The notes under the pieces: model-generated
What the model was told of the DNA's origin: nothing
Seen by the model: the letters and a program-made list of their open reading frames with translations, nothing else
Databases searched by the model: none
Shown: piece after piece, positions 60,071-64,000 of the stretch
Numbering within the stretch: the stretch's first letter is position 1
How the letters are laid out: each line of letters starts with the position of its first letter
Assembly: GCA_022749755.1 (NCBI GenBank)
Contig: CM040442.1
Coordinates: forward strand, 15,970,457-16,034,456
Length of the DNA stretch: 64,000 nucleotides
Source of the DNA: Azadirachta indica
Lineage: Eukaryota > Streptophyta > Magnoliopsida > Sapindales > Meliaceae
Direction: 5' to 3'
Translations under genes and position numbers: made by a program

Positions 60071-60929
60071 TTATTTATTAGTATTTCAGAACCAAACGAA
60101 TGTGCGTTAACTATCGAATTTTTGGCATAAGGTTGAATATATAGTACTAAAGGGTCTATGACACCTATTTGCTCCAAAGTGAAGAACATCAGAGTAAGCC
60201 TCCAAAGGTTGCATAATGCTTTCTGTTTACTGTATAAAAAACATGAGATTTGTCAATTTTTATATTAGCTGGCCTAGAAAGTGCCATAAATATTGTATAT
60301 TGATCTTGTTCTGATTCAATTAGATTTGTTTCAAGTTGATTATACACCATACGTAAAATTCTTTATACTTAATGTTTTTTGTCACATCAAAGGCATCTAA
60401 CTCACTACCTACATATGTCTTAACATTGTTTAATGATCTTATCCATGATCCTCCGTGTTGAGAAATTATCTTAACATTCTATGTCAAAATAAAAATAAAA
60501 ATAAAAATAAAAATATAATTGATATTAAATAATATAAAAATTACACTAAAATTGAAAAGTTTGGTGATGAATGAATTTGGTGATTGCAAATATAGCATAT
60601 AGGGGTCTGGTTATAAATATTGTGAAAATTTTAGGCTATAACAATGTTTTCAACTCTAAACCCGAGGTATTGTTTTGTAATCTTTTGGATAAAATTTGGG
60701 CCTTTATACTCAGTGTCACTTGCGCGCCATGCATCGCATTTTTTTCCATTTTTTCGTCAAATCTCCATAAAAAATTATCAATCCAAACCCCACCAACTAC
60801 CAAATCCACCCAACTTATCCTACATTACATTTTCTTCAACAATTCAAACATAAAATCCCATAACCAACTCTACTCAAATCTAATCCAACTAAAAAATTTC
60901 AAGATGACAATATAATTTAATGTAAAAAC
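60071..60929 (-). other. Mutator-like element interior, possible transposase 5' region
   Basis: No firm domain; a CAAAAATAAAAATAAAAATA repeat lies at about 60488-60516. The plus-strand frame at 60571-60915 has no recognisable domain. Confidence 0.4.
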
Positions 60930-61140
60930 TAACTTTCCTTAACTTCTCACCCATCGAGATGTGTTGCCACTGCCATGAAGATATGTCACCGCAATTGTAG
61001 ATGAGGAAGAGGGTTTCCTCAATTTCAGTTATGGTTGATTTGAGGGAAAGTGATTTGGAGAAAATAATCAGAGTTTTGGGGAAAATTGATTTGGAAAAAA
61101 TTTTGGGTAAAAGATAAAGGTGGTTCTAGATATTTTGATG
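60930..61140 (-). repeat. Right inverted-repeat arm of the Mutator-like element
   Basis: Reverse complement matches 52340-52560. Truncated outward by the hAT insertion. Confidence 0.8.
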
Positions 61141-61154
61141 ACTAGTAAAATTGT

Positions 61155-64000
61155 TAGAGGCGTTCAAAATCCAATCCAATCCGCTCAATCCAATTTGATC
61201 CAATTCGTTTTTAATCAGTTTGGTAGATCAACAGATCGGGTTGGATTCAAAAATTTAAAATCCACTGGTAGTAGATTGGATTGTGGATTCACATTGTTAA
61301 TCCACCAAAATCTGAGACAATCAGCTAAAAAAAATATAATGAATATTTTAAATAAAATATCATTTATAATATATAAAATTATAAAATATAAAAATTTAAA
61401 CTTTTAATTTAATAATTCTTAATACATGTATAGAACCAATCCAATAATTCCAATTAATATTATTAGAATCAATTATTAAAAGGTAAAATAAAATAAAGCA
61501 AAAAAAGGAAAAAGAAAATACATAGCCACCGCAAATCCTAAGCTTCGTTCAAATTCAACCTTCTGCGGCACTACACTTCATCTGCAAATCTATTGTCATA
61601 TATTCATAAAATAAATCATAGAGTTCCTTTTATTTCATATTGAATTGGTTTTCTTCCCTCTAAATTTCCTAATTCTCATTGAAAACCCAAATAATTCGTT
61701 CAATTTGGACTTCCTTCAATTCTCATTCAATTACTTTCATGCTCATTTAAAGGTAGTTTATTTGATCTTTTGTAATAGATCACTAAATATTAGTGTTAAT
61801 TTCCTATACACAATTATGTTTATGCTTATTAACGCTCAATTGTACAATATATTTTCTTTTTATTTTATTGATTGATTGAATTTTTTTTTCATATTGTAGA
61901 TGACTTCTAGACTTGATAAAGGGAAAGATCCAGTTTCTCCAATTAAAAATCTTTAAATGAGTTTGAAGGTACACCTATTGTTGATGATAATACTATAATG
62001 TCTTTTGGAAAAAGAAAAAGAAATTCTTCTTTGCAAAGCTTGGGTTCATTTTAAACAAATAGGTTCAGATCCATCAAAATGTTTGCATTGTGATGTAGCA
62101 TATGCCTCTGGCTTAAAACAAGGAACATCTAATTTATTAATTCATATAAAGGAAAGATGTGCAAAGTATCCGGGTCGAGAAGATAAAAATGAAAAAAAAA
62201 ATTATGTTTTCAACCTGTAAAAATGGGAGAGGGTGTAGGTAAACTTATGGCAACAAGTTATAATGTTGAAGCTTGTAGAGAAGCAGTTGTAAAGTTTATT
62301 ATAAAAGATGAGATACCATTTAGAGTTATAGAGGGCAAATAATTTAAGGATACGTCGAAAGTTTTTGAAGGTAGATTTAATAAACTTTCTCGCATTACTG
62401 TTGCATGTGATGTTTAATTTGCAACTTCATAGAGAAAAAAAAAAAGAAAATTTAAAAAAATTTTAGTTAATAGTGGTCAAAGAGTTTGCCTTACCACACA
62501 CATGAACTTCGGTTCAAAATCTTAATTATAAGTGTCTTATTGCACATTACATTGATGATATTTGGAAGTTGTAAAAGAAAATATTAAATTTTTGTCAAGT
62601 TACTGATCACAAAGGTGAAATGATTGGTAAACAAGCGGAGACATGTATATTAGATTGCTGCATTGAGAGAGTTTGCCATAATTGTTGATAATGCAACTTC
62701 TAATGAAGTGGCTATTTCATATTTGGCAAAAATAATGAGCAACTGGGATGAAGCAATTTTGGGGGGTAAGTTTATGCACGTAAGATGCAGTGCACATATA
62801 TTCATTATAATGGACAATTTATTTATGAGTTTTGTGTTGGTGAAAACAAAAGGGTTCCAACTACTTTGAATTAAGAATATGTTCATTACTTTATTAAGTT
62901 TTTAACAAAATTTTTATAATGCTACTTTGCAATTTTTAAGTTATTTGTATGTGATCTAATACATTTTTACATCAATTAAATTTGATTTACACTCAACTAC
63001 AAGTTTTCAGTGAAAATAAGGATGCATTTTTTAAAATATTGGCTCAAAATATGGAAAGAAAAAAAGCATGACAAATATTGGGGGAGTTATAATAAAATCA
63101 ATGCATTATTGTTTATTGCTAGCTATATTGCTTGATCCTTGCTATAAGGAACGTTTTTTAAAGTATTGGTTTTCCATATTATTTGGTGAAAATAAAGTTA
63201 GTGAGTTAATTGTTGAAGTACGAAATACTTTGAATAGCTTGTATGATTATTACAAAGTATTTTATTCTAATGATGTGGTAATAATGATGAGGTGCATGAT
63301 GAACATGAGATAAAAGTTGACATTGATGAGATTGATGCTAAGAAGTTATTTCAAAATAGTTATAAAAAGCTTGTAAAAAAGTTTGATGGTGAAGAGTGCA
63401 AAATAGAAATTGATCGTTACTTAATGGAGCCATTTGAGAATATAAAAAATGAAAATTTTGATATTCTTAATTGGTGGAAGACTAATTTTTCAAAATATAA
63501 GATTTTATTATTTTCGCAATATCTATCTCCACTATCGCATCTGAGTTAACATTTAGTACCGGTGGTTGTATTATTGATTCATTTCGAAGTTCATTATCTA
63601 CAAGGACTATAGAGGCACTTATTTGCATGTAAAATTGGATACGTTCTTCACCAATTAATCATCTTGAAGCAATAAATGAGATGGAACATATTGAGATAGG
63701 TAAATAAATAAATTATATATTTATTATAATAGTTTCGTTCAAGTTATATTTTCTAAATTATCTTTTTTTTCTATTTCTTACAGAGATTTTAAGTGATGAG
63801 ACGACTACATTTGATGATACTTAATTTCTTATTTTAAGATCATAAGTAAATGGATTCATTATTTTTCTATTTTATTTATTATTTTTTTTTTTACAATATA
63901 CGAATATTCATTTATTTATTTAAAAATCTAATTATAATTATTTATACATTCAAATTTTTTTTTACTGATTATATAAATTTTTTACTTTTATTTAATATGG
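61155..64000 (+). mobile_element. hAT transposon, 5' part (continues beyond the window)
   Basis: Starts tagaggcgttcaaaatcc, close to the (C/T)AGAGGTGTTCAAAA end of many plant hAT elements, followed by aatccaatccgctcaatcc subterminal repeats. A broken hAT transposase follows on the plus strand. The right end is outside the window, so the target duplication cannot be checked. Confidence 0.75.
61900..63830 (+). pseudogene. hAT transposase (BED finger, RNase H-like core, dimerisation domain)
   Basis: From an ATG at 61900 after a ttgtag acceptor, the plus strand gives a BED zinc finger (WVHFKQIGSDPSKCLHCDVA, then SNLLIHIKERC) at 62030-62160. The RNase H-like core is at 62660-62830 (FAIIVDNATSNEVAISYL, VRCSAHIFIIMDN). 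The hAT-like middle is at 63090-63260 (LLAILLDPCYKERFLKYWF). The C-terminal dimerisation domain is at 63440-63660 (NFDILNWWKTN, LTFSTGGCIIDSFRSSLSTR, TIEALICM). It is one of the less decayed transposases here but still has several stops and frameshifts, for example after the BED finger at 62218. Confidence 0.8.

Larger units (their letters stand above)
52245..61154. mobile_element. Decayed Mutator-like element with ULP1-type protease gene (Kaonashi-like MULE)
   Basis: Long inverted repeats: left arm about 52340-52560, right arm about 60930-61140 (shared blocks such as tttaccc, ccaaatcaattttc, caaatcaaccataa and tgaaattgaggaaacc when one is reverse-complemented). Inside are a DUF1985 domain and a C48 (Ulp1-like) protease domain on the plus strand and a MURA transposase on the minus strand, the gene pair typical of plant KI-MULEs. 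All coding parts are broken. An LTR-like element (58872-60070) is nested inside, and the right end is cut by an hAT insertion at 61155, so no target duplication can be read. Confidence 0.75.

Noticed and set aside
60571..60915. 114-residue plus-strand open frame
   Set aside because: No recognisable domain; adjacent to the right Mutator arm; likely chance.

Overview
This window looks like nuclear DNA of a flowering plant, most likely a eudicot. It is very AT-rich, has introns with GT..AG borders, and is packed with decayed plant transposable elements. Only two genes appear intact, both on the + strand. One is a nine-exon FOREVER YOUNG (FEY)-type short-chain dehydrogenase/reductase (coding 18240-21740). 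The other is a three-exon LURP-one-related (LOR) gene (coding 25034-28329). Everything else I can interpret is a broken gene, a duplicated segment or a mobile element. No tRNA, rRNA or CRISPR was seen.

Layout. 1-7142: two Ty3/Gypsy remnants, gag on the minus strand at the left edge and PBS-gag-pol on the plus strand. The second is split by a 1.9-kb non-autonomous hAT element (5001-6914) with a perfect 8-bp target duplication. 7143-17773: a duplicated segment that now carries two degraded hAT elements (7614-11650 and about 11651-15599) and a 5' half-copy of the LOR gene with a 61-nt exon deletion. 17774-22000: the FEY gene. 23276-28330: the second copy of the duplicated segment, running into the complete LOR gene and containing a 617-bp Mutator-like MITE whose empty site survives in the first copy.

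31223-41590: a Ty1/Copia element on the minus strand (putative LTR, RNase H/RT, integrase, gag). Its reverse-transcriptase gene is split by a 5.9-kb CACTA element (33726-39589). The CACTA element carries no recognisable transposase. Instead it holds three gene fragments, all on the minus strand and with intron-exon structure: the 5' exons of a VTI1-type v-SNARE, exons of a tandem-MATH (TRAF-like) protein, and an unidentified 5' exon with promoter-like flank. This chimeric Pack-CACTA is the most interesting object in the window.

42237-43913: a Mutator-like element with long inverted repeats and a perfect 9-bp target duplication. 44641-46257: a degraded movement-protein-like and coiled-coil region with a tRNA-Met-type primer site, resembling an endogenous pararetrovirus fragment. 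46582-51985: LTR-like repeats in both orientations, one split by a second LTR-like element. 52245-61154: a decayed Mutator-like element of the Kaonashi/ULP1-bearing type (DUF1985 plus C48 protease gene on +, MURA transposase on -). 61155-64000: the 5' part of an hAT element inserted in the end of that Mutator-like element and running out of the window.

The two intact genes do not form a pathway together. FEY is predicted to be an oxidoreductase tied to shoot-apex and leaf development, and LOR proteins are tubby-like-fold proteins of which one member is defence-linked. They are neighbours because of a local duplication that also left the half-LOR copy upstream of FEY.
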